A stretch of DNA of 37,097 nucleotides, taken from Acidimicrobiia bacterium (GTDB lineage: Bacteria; Actinomycetota; Acidimicrobiia; Acidimicrobiales; SZUA-35). The stretch spans positions 1 through 37,097 of the forward strand of contig JAOTVU010000029.1 in the NCBI GenBank assembly GCA_029863385.1, read 5' to 3'. The notes beneath the pieces are model-generated. The model saw nothing but the letters and a program-made list of their open reading frames with translations. It searched no databases and was not told the origin of the DNA. Both the position numbers and the translations under genes were made by a program. Below, one piece after another: positions 7,597 through 15,941 of the stretch (position 1 is its first letter; every line of letters starts with the position of its first letter).

Positions 7597-8699
7597 GACC
7601 AGATCCGGTCGGCCATCTCGACCACGTGGCTCAGCTTGGCCCATTGCTCGGCCTCCGTGAGTGCGTTGCCTTCGACGGTGCTGGCGAAGCCGCACTGCGG
7701 GCTGAGGCAGAGCTGATCCATCGGCACGAACGACGCCGCATCCTCGACCCGGCCGGCCAGGTCGTCATAGTCCTCCAGTTCCGGGCGTTTGCTCGTCACC
7801 AGGCCCAGCACAACGGTCTTGTTCGGCGGGACGTGGCGGAGCGGGGCGAAATCCCCGGAACGCTCGTCGTCGTACTCCAGGAAGTAGGCGTCGACGTCGA
7901 GTTCGTTGAACAGCACCTCGGCCACCGGCTCGTAGCCGCCCTGAGCGAACCACGTGCTCCGATAGTTACCCCGGCAGAGGTGAACGCCCACCGTGAGATC
8001 GTCGGGGCGACCGTCGATGGAGTTGTTGATCAGCTCGGCATACGACCGGGGCAGCTCGTCGGGATCGTCGCCCCGCTCGACGGCGCCCTCCCGCATGACC
8101 GGATCACACAGATAGGCAAGATTGGTGTCATCGAGCTGGATGTAGCGGCAGCCGGCGGCGTACAGGGCATCGATCTCTGCTTTGTACGCGGCGGCCAGAT
8201 CGGCGAAGAACACCTCCAGATCCGGGTAGGCGTCGATGTCGATGCCGGCCCGGCCGCCGCGGAAGTGGACCATGGTCGGTGACGGGATGCAGACCTTCGG
8301 CGTCTTCGAGGTCACCGATGCCAGATACCGATAGTCATCGACCTGGATGTCCCGGACGTGGCGGAGGGGACCGTCGACGGTCAGCTTGGGCGGGGTCATG
8401 TGGACCGTGTCGGCCGAGTCGGAACTCGAGGCGATGTTGCCCGTGACGGCCACGCCGTCGAGCTGTTCCAGGAAGTCGAGATGGAACCAGCCGCGCCGGA
8501 ATTCGCCGTCGGTGGTACTCTCCATGCCCGTCCCCTCCAGCTTGGCGACGGCCTCGGCGATGGCTTCGTCCTCGACGTGGCGCAGCTCCTCGGCGGTGAT
8601 GTCGCCCGCCGCACGCTTGGCCCGGGCCGCATGCACACGCTCGGGCCGCAGGAGACTGCCGACGTGGTCGGCTCGGAACGGAGGATTGAGACGGTTCAC
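7593..8699 (-). CDS. MetE C-terminal-like (cobalamin-independent methionine synthase II family) methyltransferase
   Basis: A 368-residue TIM-barrel protein corresponding to the catalytic C-terminal half of MetE alone. It starts RADHVGSLLRP, a typical opening of this family, and has the zinc-ligand elements HLC (in VGVHLCRGNYRS), a Glu in YFLEYDD and a Cys in LSPQCGFAS. Family members transfer methyl groups to homocysteine or related thiols; stand-alone versions also include epoxyalkane:coenzyme M transferase-like enzymes, so the acceptor is uncertain. The GTG start at 8699 is preceded by AAGGGG seven bases upstream, and longer readings would enter the P450 gene on the other strand. A minus-strand TACCCT at 8745-8750 is a possible -10 box. 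Its TAG and the TAG of the convergent transporter gene share the palindrome CTAG. Confidence 0.85.
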   Translation of the reverse strand: MNRLNPPFRADHVGSLLRPERVHAARAKRAAGDITAEELRHVEDEAIAEAVAKLEGTGMESTTDGEFRRGWFHLDFLEQLDGVAVTGNIASSSDSADTVHMTPPKLTVDGPLRHVRDIQVDDYRYLASVTSKTPKVCIPSPTMVHFRGGRAGIDIDAYPDLEVFFADLAAAYKAEIDALYAAGCRYIQLDDTNLAYLCDPVMREGAVERGDDPDELPRSYAELINNSIDGRPDDLTVGVHLCRGNYRSTWFAQGGYEPVAEVLFNELDVDAYFLEYDDERSGDFAPLRHVPPNKTVVLGLVTSKRPELEDYDDLAGRVEDAASFVPMDQLCLSPQCGFASTVEGNALTEAEQWAKLSHVVEMADRIWS

Positions 8700-8792
8700 G
8701 GAAGTACCCCTTGCTGCTCGTGGCTGCGATGAACGACAGCGCCAAGGGTAGTCGTCGGGCCCGCCCCGATCGACACCGATACCGTTGGGAGG

Positions 8793-10016
8793 GTGAAGCC
8801 GATCGGCGCCTCGGAGGCCGCAGACCGCAATGCCCGATTCCCGGTGGGGGCAGCAATCACCATCGACCAACTGACCGGCGACCTGCATCCCACTCTCAAA
8901 CGGCTTCGAACAACCGAACCGATCTCGTGGCTTCCGGCGATCGGCGGTTGGCTGGTGACCGACTATCGGACCGCGGTCGAGATTCTCCGCGACCCCGTCC
9001 GATTCACCGTCGACGACGAGCGGTTCACGACCGGCCGGGTGGTCGGGCCGTCGATGTTGTCGACCGACGGCGACGAGCACCAGGCCCATCGGCGGCCGTT
9101 CGAATCGATGTTCCGCCGGGCGCCGGTCGTCGAGTTCACCGACGCAATCCGTCGAACCGCACGGCAGCTGGTCACCGGGTTCGAGCCCGACGGCGGTGCT
9201 GAACTCCGAACGGCGTACGCCGCACCGCTGGCCACGTCGGTCATCGCGTCTTTCCTCGGCTTCCACGATGGCTCCAGGTCGGCCGCCGCTGAGGCCGAGG
9301 TCGACCAGCGGCTGCTGTCGGCCTACCGAACCATCGTCGACACCGTCGTCGGGCTCGGGACCGGTACCTCCCAGCCGGGCGACGCGGCCGGGGCCATGGC
9401 GGATCTCGGAGAACTCGTCGACCGGGCCGTTCGCCACGGCGGTCCGATGGCGGAGCTTGCGGACCGGGATGACGTCAGCAGCGATCGGCTGCGGTCGAAC
9501 ATCGCCGTCATCCTCTTCGGGGCCATCGAAACCTGTGAGGGGATGACGGCCAACGCCATCACCCATGTGCTCGCCGACGGTGCCGCTGTCCGGCGGTTTC
9601 GCACCGGCACCGTCAAAGTCGATCGAGTGGTAAACGAATCGCTCCGGTTGGAACCGGCGGCTGCGGTCGTCGACCGCTACGCCACGGCCGAGATCGAGTT
9701 CGCCGGACCGGCTGGGCCTGTGCCGATCGCCGTAGGCGACCTGGTCGAGGTGTCTCTGGCCGGCGCCAACCGCGACCCGAGCGTTTTCGTCGACCCCGAC
9801 CGGTTCGACCCGGATCGAGCCAAGGTCGGACAACACCTGGCATTTGCCCGCGGTCCCCATGTCTGTCTCGGACTGCACCTGGCCAAGCTCCAGACGTCGA
9901 TCGCCCTCGACGTGCTGCTGGAGGAACTGCCGACGATTCAGCTCGACGACGCCCGCTCGACGCCACCACGGGGTCACATCTTCCGGAAGCCGGAGCGGGT
10001 GACGGCCCGCTGGTGA
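8793..10016 (+). CDS. Cytochrome P450
   Basis: A 407-residue soluble bacterial P450. The heme-binding loop FARGPHVCLG carries the axial Cys at about residue 358, the K-helix motif is ESLR, and the I-helix reads FGAIETCEG, with Glu-Thr as the proton-relay pair in place of the commoner Asp/Glu-Thr within AGxxT. An N-terminal WLPAIGGWLVTDY segment and an HQAHRRPFESMFRR C-helix are also present. P450s of this class hydroxylate small substrates with electrons from ferredoxin; no ferredoxin or reductase gene adjoins it. The GTG at 8793 lies seven bases after TACCGT (8780-8785), which fits a leaderless transcript. It diverges from the MetE-like gene, leaving 93 bases between them for both promoters. 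The substrate cannot be deduced. Confidence 0.92.
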   Translation: MKPIGASEAADRNARFPVGAAITIDQLTGDLHPTLKRLRTTEPISWLPAIGGWLVTDYRTAVEILRDPVRFTVDDERFTTGRVVGPSMLSTDGDEHQAHRRPFESMFRRAPVVEFTDAIRRTARQLVTGFEPDGGAELRTAYAAPLATSVIASFLGFHDGSRSAAAEAEVDQRLLSAYRTIVDTVVGLGTGTSQPGDAAGAMADLGELVDRAVRHGGPMAELADRDDVSSDRLRSNIAVILFGAIETCEGMTANAITHVLADGAAVRRFRTGTVKVDRVVNESLRLEPAAAVVDRYATAEIEFAGPAGPVPIAVGDLVEVSLAGANRDPSVFVDPDRFDPDRAKVGQHLAFARGPHVCLGLHLAKLQTSIALDVLLEELPTIQLDDARSTPPRGHIFRKPERVTARW

Positions 10017-10045
10017 ACGCCGTCGGGGCGCCTCGTATCGTCGCT

Positions 10046-10074
10046 CGGCCGATGACCGGGAACGGTTCCGGCCG
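10046..10074. other. Two-part hairpin between the P450 and the PLP enzyme gene
   Basis: CGGCCG at 10046-10051 pairs with CGGCCG at 10069-10074. Inside it, ACCG (10055-10058) pairs with CGGT (10063-10066) around a GGAA tetraloop. The element sits 16 bases before the ATG of the next gene and 30 bases after the P450 stop. It could terminate or pause P450 transcription, or shape the leader of the downstream gene. No T-run follows, so a classical rho-independent terminator is not supported. Confidence 0.4.
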
Positions 10075-10089
10075 TGGTACACAGGCACC

Positions 10090-11202
10090 ATGACCGACTT
10101 CGATCCGGACCGGGCGGCCGCCGACCTCCTGCACCATGCCGATCGTGATCATGCGTCCGGTCGGCCCCTCGGCCCACCGATCGTGCCCGCCAGCCTCTAC
10201 GTTCTGCCGGGCGAACCGGCCGGTCCGTACCAGTACGGTCGGTGGACGAACCCCACCTGGGACGCCACCGAGCATGCGCTGGCCACGCTCGAAGGTGCAC
10301 CGGTGGTGAGTTTCCCCTCGGGCATGGCGGCCATAGCCTCGGTGCTTTGCTCACTCGTCCGATCCGGGCAGCGGGTCTTGCTGCCTTCGGACGGGTACTA
10401 CACCACCCGTCTGCTGGCCGATCAGTATCTCCGGCCAAACGGCGTGATCGTCGAGGAGTGCCCGACGGTGGCGATGGCCGAGGTCGATCTGACCGGCTTC
10501 GATCTCGTCTTCGTCGAGACGCCCTCGAACCCGACGCTGCAGCTGTGCGATCTGAGCGCTCTGGCGGAACGGGCCACTGAGGCCGGTGCCGTCACCGTCG
10601 CCGACAACACCACGATGACCCCGCTCGGCCAGCGTCCACTGGACCACGGGATCGACCTGATCGTCTCGTCGGACACGAAGGCGGTCAACGGTCATTCAGA
10701 CGTGCTGTTCGGCCATGTGGCCGGCCGGAATCCGGAGCTGCTCGAACGTGTCAAGCAGTGGCGAACGGTGAGTGGAGCGATTCCCGGGCACTTCGAATCG
10801 TGGCTCGTTCACCGCGGGTTGGAGACCCTCGAGCTGCGTTTCAACCGGATGTGCGATTCGGCCGAGGTGATCGCCGGACGTCTCGTCGGGCACCGTGCGA
10901 TTCGCTCTGTCAACCACCCCGGTCTGGCCTTCCACCCCCAGCACGCGCTGGCCCGGCGTCAGATGTATCGTCACGGCCTGCTGGTCGGGATCGAGTTCGC
11001 CGACGCGGCAGTGGCCAACACGTTCGCGGAGCAGACCCGGCTCGTCACGCCTGCCACCAGTTTCGGCGGGACGCACACGATCGCCGATCGGCGGGCCCGC
11101 TGGGGGGATCAGGTGCCCGAGGGCTACGTTCGACTGTCGGTCGGCTGTGAGCCGACCGAGCCGCTGTGGGCGGCGATCAACCAGACTCTCGACGCACTGT
11201 AG
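10090..11202 (+). CDS. PLP-dependent Cys/Met metabolism enzyme (cystathionine gamma-synthase/lyase family)
   Basis: A 370-residue fold-type I aminotransferase-like enzyme of the cystathionine gamma-synthase/lyase family. It shows the N-terminal YQYGRWTNPTWDATEHALATLEG, the FPSGMAAIASVL cofactor-loop segment, VFVETPSNPTLQLCD, VADNTTMTP, and the PLP lysine in SSDTKAVNGHSD at about residue 197. Family members make or split cystathionine, or catalyse gamma-elimination or replacement on homoserine esters; sequence alone does not separate these. The usual family length is 380-400, so it is slightly short. It lies 73 bases after the P450 on the same strand, and the MetE-like gene is just upstream on the other strand, giving a small sulfur-amino-acid neighbourhood. 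No clear Shine-Dalgarno sequence precedes the ATG. Confidence 0.85.
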   Translation: MTDFDPDRAAADLLHHADRDHASGRPLGPPIVPASLYVLPGEPAGPYQYGRWTNPTWDATEHALATLEGAPVVSFPSGMAAIASVLCSLVRSGQRVLLPSDGYYTTRLLADQYLRPNGVIVEECPTVAMAEVDLTGFDLVFVETPSNPTLQLCDLSALAERATEAGAVTVADNTTMTPLGQRPLDHGIDLIVSSDTKAVNGHSDVLFGHVAGRNPELLERVKQWRTVSGAIPGHFESWLVHRGLETLELRFNRMCDSAEVIAGRLVGHRAIRSVNHPGLAFHPQHALARRQMYRHGLLVGIEFADAAVANTFAEQTRLVTPATSFGGTHTIADRRARWGDQVPEGYVRLSVGCEPTEPLWAAINQTLDAL

Positions 11203-11281
11203 CCGCCTGACCCACATCGCTTGATCACTAACGTTCGACGCGGATTTGGCCAAAGTGCTCGCTTCGACCGGATCTCGCCCG

Positions 11282-11341
11282 TAACATGGTCGCAACAAAG
11301 CCGGGCTGTGGGGGCCCGGCCGAGCAGGCAGAAACCATCTG
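11282..11341 (+). promoter_or_regulatory. Leader of the Rpf-like gene: -10-like box and GC hairpin
   Basis: The 139-base gap before the Rpf-like gene contains TAACAT (11282-11287), a fair -10 box. A seven-base-pair hairpin follows, GCCGGGC (11300-11306) with GCCCGGC (11314-11320) around a seven-base loop, about 21 bases upstream of the GTG start. An ATG inside the TAACAT opens a 20-codon frame that ends at 11348, overlapping the Rpf start. The two interpretations exclude each other, because a transcript starting after TAACAT would lack that ATG. The sequence does not resemble the c-di-AMP riboswitch known upstream of other rpf genes. Confidence 0.4.
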
Positions 11342-12397
11342 GTGTTGACACGCGGAGACGTCGAGATCCTCGACCCGGTCGAGGCAGAGCAGAGCTGGGA
11401 CCATCACCAGGTTCCCGCGCTGCCCGACGATGTCGCCTTCACGACCGGCGACTGGCTGGCCCTGTTGAGGCCGGCGGGCGGATCGTCGATTCGGTCGTGG
11501 CGGACCTGGAAACGCCTGTCGGGGATGGTGGCCGTGATCTCGGGGATCGCCCTTGTGGTGGTCACCTTCTCCTCCGGTAGCCCGATCAACGACTCCAGCG
11601 TGAATCTGGAAACGGCGTCGGCGACCCCGATGTCTCCGGCCGACGATGCAATCAGCTCGGAATCGGAACCGTTGACCCTTCCACTCGCCGTGGGCCCCGG
11701 TGCGAGTCCGAATCTGCTTTCGTCGTCGGAGGCGGTCTTCCTCGGGCTCATCGCCGGGCCGCCCGATTCGACCACCGCGAGCACGTCGAGCACGTCGAGC
11801 ACGTCGACCACCGAGGCGACGACCACCACCGGTTGGGCGCAGCGCCCGATCCCACCGGAGTCGGAATGGATCGACGCCGGCAACGGTGTCGCCGTCCCCG
11901 AAGTCCTGCTCCGGATTCGCTACTGCGAGTCGACCAACGACTACCAGGCGGCCCACTCCGTCTCGAGTGCCCGCGGCGCCTACCAGTTCCTGACCGGCAG
12001 CTGGGAATGGTACGGCCATGCGGCCCGCTACGGGGCCGCCACCGCCGATCAGGCCACGCCTGCGCAGCAGGACGAGGCAGCGGTGTTGACCCTGCAACAG
12101 GATGGGACCCGCCCGTGGTCGGCCAGCCGATCCTGCTGGGGTTCAAACAACCTCCCAGCCAACCACGCCTCCATCAGACCTCCGGCCCGGGCGACGACCA
12201 CGTCAACGACCGAGACAACGACACCATCCTCGGCCGTTACCCAATCGACGGCTTCGAGTTCGACGTCGACGTCCGTCTCGACGACGGCGACGACCGCGTC
12301 CACAACCTCGACATCGGCGTCGAGTTCGACATCGGACTCCACGGCGGCATCGCCGTCGAGCGGCGACTCGACCTCGTCGACCACCGGCACGGGTTGA
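11342..12397 (+). CDS. Resuscitation-promoting-factor-like secreted transglycosylase
   Basis: A 351-residue membrane-anchored or secreted protein. About 60 cytoplasmic residues come first, then one hydrophobic segment (about 62-78, MVAVISGIALVVVTF), a Ser/Thr-rich linker, and an Rpf-type domain at about 185-270: LLRIRYCESTNDYQAAH, with the catalytic Glu near residue 196, then ARGAYQFLTGSWEWYG, ATPAQQDEAAVL and a Trp-rich end. The last 75 residues are almost purely Ser/Thr. Rpf proteins cleave peptidoglycan and promote growth from dormancy. The GTG start at 11342 lacks a good Shine-Dalgarno sequence, so the N-terminus is uncertain; starting at the Met just before the membrane segment would give a normal signal-anchor protein. 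Its stop overlaps the ATG of the phosphatase by one base. Confidence 0.8.
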   Translation: MLTRGDVEILDPVEAEQSWDHHQVPALPDDVAFTTGDWLALLRPAGGSSIRSWRTWKRLSGMVAVISGIALVVVTFSSGSPINDSSVNLETASATPMSPADDAISSESEPLTLPLAVGPGASPNLLSSSEAVFLGLIAGPPDSTTASTSSTSSTSTTEATTTTGWAQRPIPPESEWIDAGNGVAVPEVLLRIRYCESTNDYQAAHSVSSARGAYQFLTGSWEWYGHAARYGAATADQATPAQQDEAAVLTLQQDGTRPWSASRSCWGSNNLPANHASIRPPARATTTSTTETTTPSSAVTQSTASSSTSTSVSTTATTASTTSTSASSSTSDSTAASPSSGDSTSSTTGTG

Positions 12398-12912
12398 TGT
12401 CCGCCGGGCCGAGGCCCTCGATCCTGTTTCTCTGCACCGGCAACGCCTCCCGATCGGTGATGGGGGCCGCGGCTCTGGCCCGGCGTCGCCCCGAACTCAC
12501 GATCGTCACCGCCGGCACGTTGGCCGTCGAGGGCCTTCCCATGAGCACCAGAACCCGCCAAGCCTTGCTCGACGCCGCCCTCGAACCGTCGGACCATCGG
12601 TCCCGGCAGGCAACGCGGCCGATGTTGGCCGAGTCGACTCTCGTGATCGCCGCCGCGCCCGAGCACGTGGCCTGGGTCCGCCGTGAACACCCGGACCACG
12701 TCGAGCGGACGGCAACCTTGATCCATCTCGTCCGGAGTCTGTCGACCGCAATGTCGCCGCTTGGCGATCGAGTGCGTGAGCTCGATCTGGGCGAGCACCG
12801 GCCGAGGCCCGATGAGGAGATCGTCGACCCCGGAGGTGGTGAACTCGAACTCTACGTCGAGGTCGCCCACCAGATCGTCTCGCTGGTCGACAAGCTGGCG
12901 GACCGTCTCTGA
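12397..12912 (+). CDS. Low-molecular-weight protein-tyrosine-phosphatase family protein
   Basis: A 171-residue protein with the LMW phosphatase/arsenate reductase fold. The P-loop is FLCTGNASRS, with the nucleophilic Cys13 and Arg19 forming CX5R. The later VDPGG segment supplies the Asp-Pro pair that carries the general acid in this family. Family members dephosphorylate phosphotyrosine on cell-surface or regulatory proteins, and some act as arsenate reductases. The ATG overlaps the stop of the Rpf-like gene (TGATG), so the two genes are translationally coupled. That pairing suggests a link to cell-wall or growth control, which is inference only. The 133 bases up to the convergent next gene hold only a weak five-base-pair hairpin (around 12957-12972). 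Confidence 0.85.
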   Translation: MSAGPRPSILFLCTGNASRSVMGAAALARRRPELTIVTAGTLAVEGLPMSTRTRQALLDAALEPSDHRSRQATRPMLAESTLVIAAAPEHVAWVRREHPDHVERTATLIHLVRSLSTAMSPLGDRVRELDLGEHRPRPDEEIVDPGGGELELYVEVAHQIVSLVDKLADRL

Positions 12913-13045
12913 GCCGTCTCGTTCCGGGGCACGGGTTGGCCACGGACCTCATCCCGCCCGACGTTCGCGGGTGGGAAGCGACCACGATTATTCGTTTCCG
13001 CGTGTTTTCGACCCGACCGGCCTCTCCGCAGAACGCCACGGTCGT

Positions 13046-13624
13046 TCAATCGAGATTACGGCCGAGGGTGTAGAACTCGTCGTTCGGCCGCATCGCCGAC
13101 AGGTCGGCCAACCGGTTGGACATGGCGAAGAAGGCGGCGATTGCCCCGATGTCCCAGATGTCGTCGTCGGTGAACCCCGCGGCTCGCATCTCGTCGAGGT
13201 CCTCGTCGGTGATCGACGCCGAATCGAGGGCGACGGTGAGGGCGAAGTCGACGATGAACCGCTCCCGTTCCGACAGGTCGGCCTTCCACGGGTTCACGGC
13301 CAGCTGGTCGGCCAGGATTTCGTTCTTGCTGCGAATCCGGAGAATGGCGCCGTGGGCGATAACGCAGTACAGGCAGCCGTTCTGGGCGCTGGTGGCGACC
13401 ACGATCATTTCCCGCTCCGCCTTGGACAAACCGCTTTCGGCGTCCATCAGTGCGTTGTGGTGTTCGAAGAACGCCCGAAACTCGGCGGGCCGGTGGGCGA
13501 GGGCAAGGAACACGTTCGGGATGAATCCGGACTTCGCCTCGACCTCGGTGATCATCGCCCGTATGTCGTCCGGCAGGTCGTCGAGCTCGGGAACGGCGAA
13601 GCGGGAGATGGGATGTTCGGGCAT
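13046..13624 (-). CDS. AhpD-like peroxidase-related protein (carboxymuconolactone decarboxylase fold)
   Basis: A 192-residue all-helical protein of the peroxidase-related (AhpD/CMD-like) family. The core motif is GCLYCVIAHGAIL, with Cys84 and Cys87 as the redox CxxC and His91 of the proton-relay set, preceded by LSKAEREMIVVATSAQN, as is usual. The second half has LSERERFIVDFALTV and DIWDIGAIAAFFAMSNRLAD, an internal repeat of the fold. Such proteins reduce peroxides by a thiol mechanism, or are of unknown function. I prefer the ATG at 13624; an ATG 11 codons upstream (13657) is possible. It converges on the phosphatase gene and diverges from the beta-helix gene, so it is probably transcribed alone. 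Confidence 0.85.
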   Translation of the reverse strand: MPEHPISRFAVPELDDLPDDIRAMITEVEAKSGFIPNVFLALAHRPAEFRAFFEHHNALMDAESGLSKAEREMIVVATSAQNGCLYCVIAHGAILRIRSKNEILADQLAVNPWKADLSERERFIVDFALTVALDSASITDEDLDEMRAAGFTDDDIWDIGAIAAFFAMSNRLADLSAMRPNDEFYTLGRNLD

Positions 13625-13710
13625 GAACCCAGCATGCCACAGCGCCGCCGAACCCACTGAATAGGGCGGCCCGGGCTCAAGGGCCGTCGTTTTCCCGACG
13701 ACTACCCGGT

Positions 13711-15777
13711 ATGCGCATATCCATCCCAGTGGTTTGGCGTTTGGTGGTCAGGCTCACCGTTCTGGCCGCACTCACGGCGCTTCTGGTGGGCGCGCCGACG
13801 ATCGGGCGTGCGCTGGACCTCCCGCTCGGCCTCGCCGTCGAGCCGGCCGCGGCCGCCGGCGCCTCCTGTGGCCCTTACCAGCCGCTCGCACCGTCGGGCG
13901 GCGTCGAACGCTCCGTGTCGAATCAGGCGGAGCTGGCTGCGGCGCTGGCGGTGGCCCGTCCCGGTGACGTCATCAATCTGGCCGACGGCGTCTACACCCG
14001 CATCGACTACCGGCTCGACCAGGGACACCGTTCGGGTACCGCCTCGGCCCCGATCGTCATCCAGGCAGCGGCCGGAGCGGCCCCGATCATCGATGCCGGC
14101 GACAACGGCACTCCGAGCTATCGCTTCGCCGTCTCGATCATACGGATGGCTCACGTCACGGTACGCGGGCTGGAGATCCGGAACGGCATCTTCGGGGCGT
14201 TGTCGCGGGGGAGTGCGTCGATCACGTTCGAACACAACCACATACACGATCTGGCCCAGGTCGGCGTCGTGACCGGTGCCGCCGAAACCGCAGCCGGCTA
14301 CGAACCGTCCTCGAACACCGTCATTCGCTGCAATACGATCCACGACACGGGAATGCTCGATCCGGAATTCGGAGAGGGAATCTACGTCGGCACCGGGCGC
14401 ACAGGCGCCGTCGACCGCACCTCGGGCGTGCTGATCGAGGGCAACGAGATCCATTCGATCGCCAACGAGGCCGTCGACGTCAAGCGCTACACGACCAACG
14501 TGACGATCCGCAACAACCTCATTCACGACGTGACCCCGTACTACGGCGGCGCGATCTCACTCGGGCTGAACCGCAACGACTGGGGTCCGGCCAACTACCT
14601 CGTGGAGGAGAACAGGATCTGGAACGTGTCGTCGGGCCGCCACTACGCTCAGGCCATCGCCGTCGCCCACGGACCGACGGTGATCCGCAACAACACCATC
14701 TGGAACGTCGACACCCGTATCACCGACTCCTGGCCGTGGACGGCCACGATCCAGGTCCACGGCGACGACAACGAAGCCGACTGGGCCTACGGGTTCGGCA
14801 ACCCGGCAATGGCACGCGTCGACATCATCGGCAACACGATCATCGGCTGCAACCAGGGCTGTATCAAAAGCCACACCGACCCCGGGGAGATCCGACCGAC
14901 GCTGACCGTCCAGTCGAACATCGTCGATCGAGCCTCGACCGGCGACGCCGCCAACAGCACCGACATCGTCGTGTCGGCCGGCGATCTGGTGGGACCGGTG
15001 ACCGGGACCGCCGACAGTGGATCGGGGCCGGGATCCGGTCTGCGGCTCCGCCCATCGCCCCCGACCACGACGTCACCGCCACCAACCACCTCCACCACGG
15101 TTCGCCGTTCGACCACCGTCTCCGCCGCGCCACCAACGTCGGCTCCGGAGACCGAATCGGCGGCGCCACCCTCCACCGAAGCCGGCACCGATTCAGAACC
15201 ACGACCCCGCCCGAGCGCGGCCGCACCGTCCATCCCCATCACCCGCCCGTCGCCGCCCTCGTCGTCCCAACCGGCCACCGGGGTAACCGAGGAATCGGGC
15301 ACCGCGCCCGCCGTCGACCGGAACCCGATCGCGCCGCCTGATCCACGATCACCGGGCGTTGCGACCACGATCCGCCAACCGGGTTCGATCTCGACCACCC
15401 GCTCAACCACGAAGCCATCGACCCAGCCCGCGGTGGTGAACCACTGGCGGCGCAGCCTGTCCGATCTACGGGTCTTCCTGGAGGCCAATCTCGGTCCGCC
15501 GGCTCCGTCTGCTTCCGTGCCGGAGGCCTCGGTCGAGCGCCGCTCGCCGAACTCCCCGGACTGGCTGGTCGCCCTGATGACCCCGGCAGAGGCGGCCCAC
15601 ATGACCCACCGATGGCCGACGACCATCGACGAGCAGGCCCAGCTGCCGACCGACAACGCCACGACCGCCCCGAATCACTCCGGCCCAACCAAGCCGAAAG
15701 GCCGTAGGGTCGGTGATGATCTGCCCACCACCACCCGTCCTGCCGGTACCGCAGGTCTGGGGACGACGACGCGCTGA
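13711..15777 (+). CDS. Secreted right-handed parallel beta-helix protein with Pro/Ser/Thr-rich tail
   Basis: A 688-residue exported protein. The first 50 residues form a long signal peptide ending in an Ala-rich stretch before ASCGPY. Residues of about 70-430 contain repeated short strands typical of pectate-lyase-like beta-helices: ARPGDVINLADGVYT, RGLEIRNG, ITFEHNHIHDL, TVIRCNTIHD, VLIEGNEIHSI, VTIRNNLIHDV, VIRNNTIWNV and VDIIGNTIIG. The GDVINLADGVY opening followed by SAPIVIQAA resembles chondroitinase-B/alginate-lyase-like (PL6) proteins, but I cannot identify catalytic residues. From about 440 to the end the chain is Pro/Ser/Thr-rich and low in order, apart from an island around SLSDLRVFLEANLG and PDWLVALMTPAEAAHMTHRW. 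It may bind or cut an extracellular polysaccharide. Confidence 0.75.
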   Translation: MRISIPVVWRLVVRLTVLAALTALLVGAPTIGRALDLPLGLAVEPAAAAGASCGPYQPLAPSGGVERSVSNQAELAAALAVARPGDVINLADGVYTRIDYRLDQGHRSGTASAPIVIQAAAGAAPIIDAGDNGTPSYRFAVSIIRMAHVTVRGLEIRNGIFGALSRGSASITFEHNHIHDLAQVGVVTGAAETAAGYEPSSNTVIRCNTIHDTGMLDPEFGEGIYVGTGRTGAVDRTSGVLIEGNEIHSIANEAVDVKRYTTNVTIRNNLIHDVTPYYGGAISLGLNRNDWGPANYLVEENRIWNVSSGRHYAQAIAVAHGPTVIRNNTIWNVDTRITDSWPWTATIQVHGDDNEADWAYGFGNPAMARVDIIGNTIIGCNQGCIKSHTDPGEIRPTLTVQSNIVDRASTGDAANSTDIVVSAGDLVGPVTGTADSGSGPGSGLRLRPSPPTTTSPPPTTSTTVRRSTTVSAAPPTSAPETESAAPPSTEAGTDSEPRPRPSAAAPSIPITRPSPPSSSQPATGVTEESGTAPAVDRNPIAPPDPRSPGVATTIRQPGSISTTRSTTKPSTQPAVVNHWRRSLSDLRVFLEANLGPPAPSASVPEASVERRSPNSPDWLVALMTPAEAAHMTHRWPTTIDEQAQLPTDNATTAPNHSGPTKPKGRRVGDDLPTTTRPAGTAGLGTTTR

Positions 15778-15941
15778 GATGCCCTCGGCGACCGGACTCT
15801 CGTCGACGGCACGACTGGCATAGGATGGAACCCGGTTCGTGAGGGCGGGCCGAGACCGGCGCAAGGAACATCAGCTGCTGAGCCCGGGATCCGAACGAGG
15901 TCACCGCGAAGCGTCGTCGAAACGAAGACAACGAAGAAGTC

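Noticed and set aside
8700..10091. Long upstream extension of the minus-strand MetE-like frame
   Set aside because: The frame stays open only because it lies antisense to the P450 gene; the MetE-like protein starts at the GTG at 8699 behind a good ribosome-binding site.
11203..11341. c-di-AMP riboswitch upstream of the Rpf-like gene
   Set aside because: The gap is barely long enough and does not show the conserved core segments of that riboswitch.
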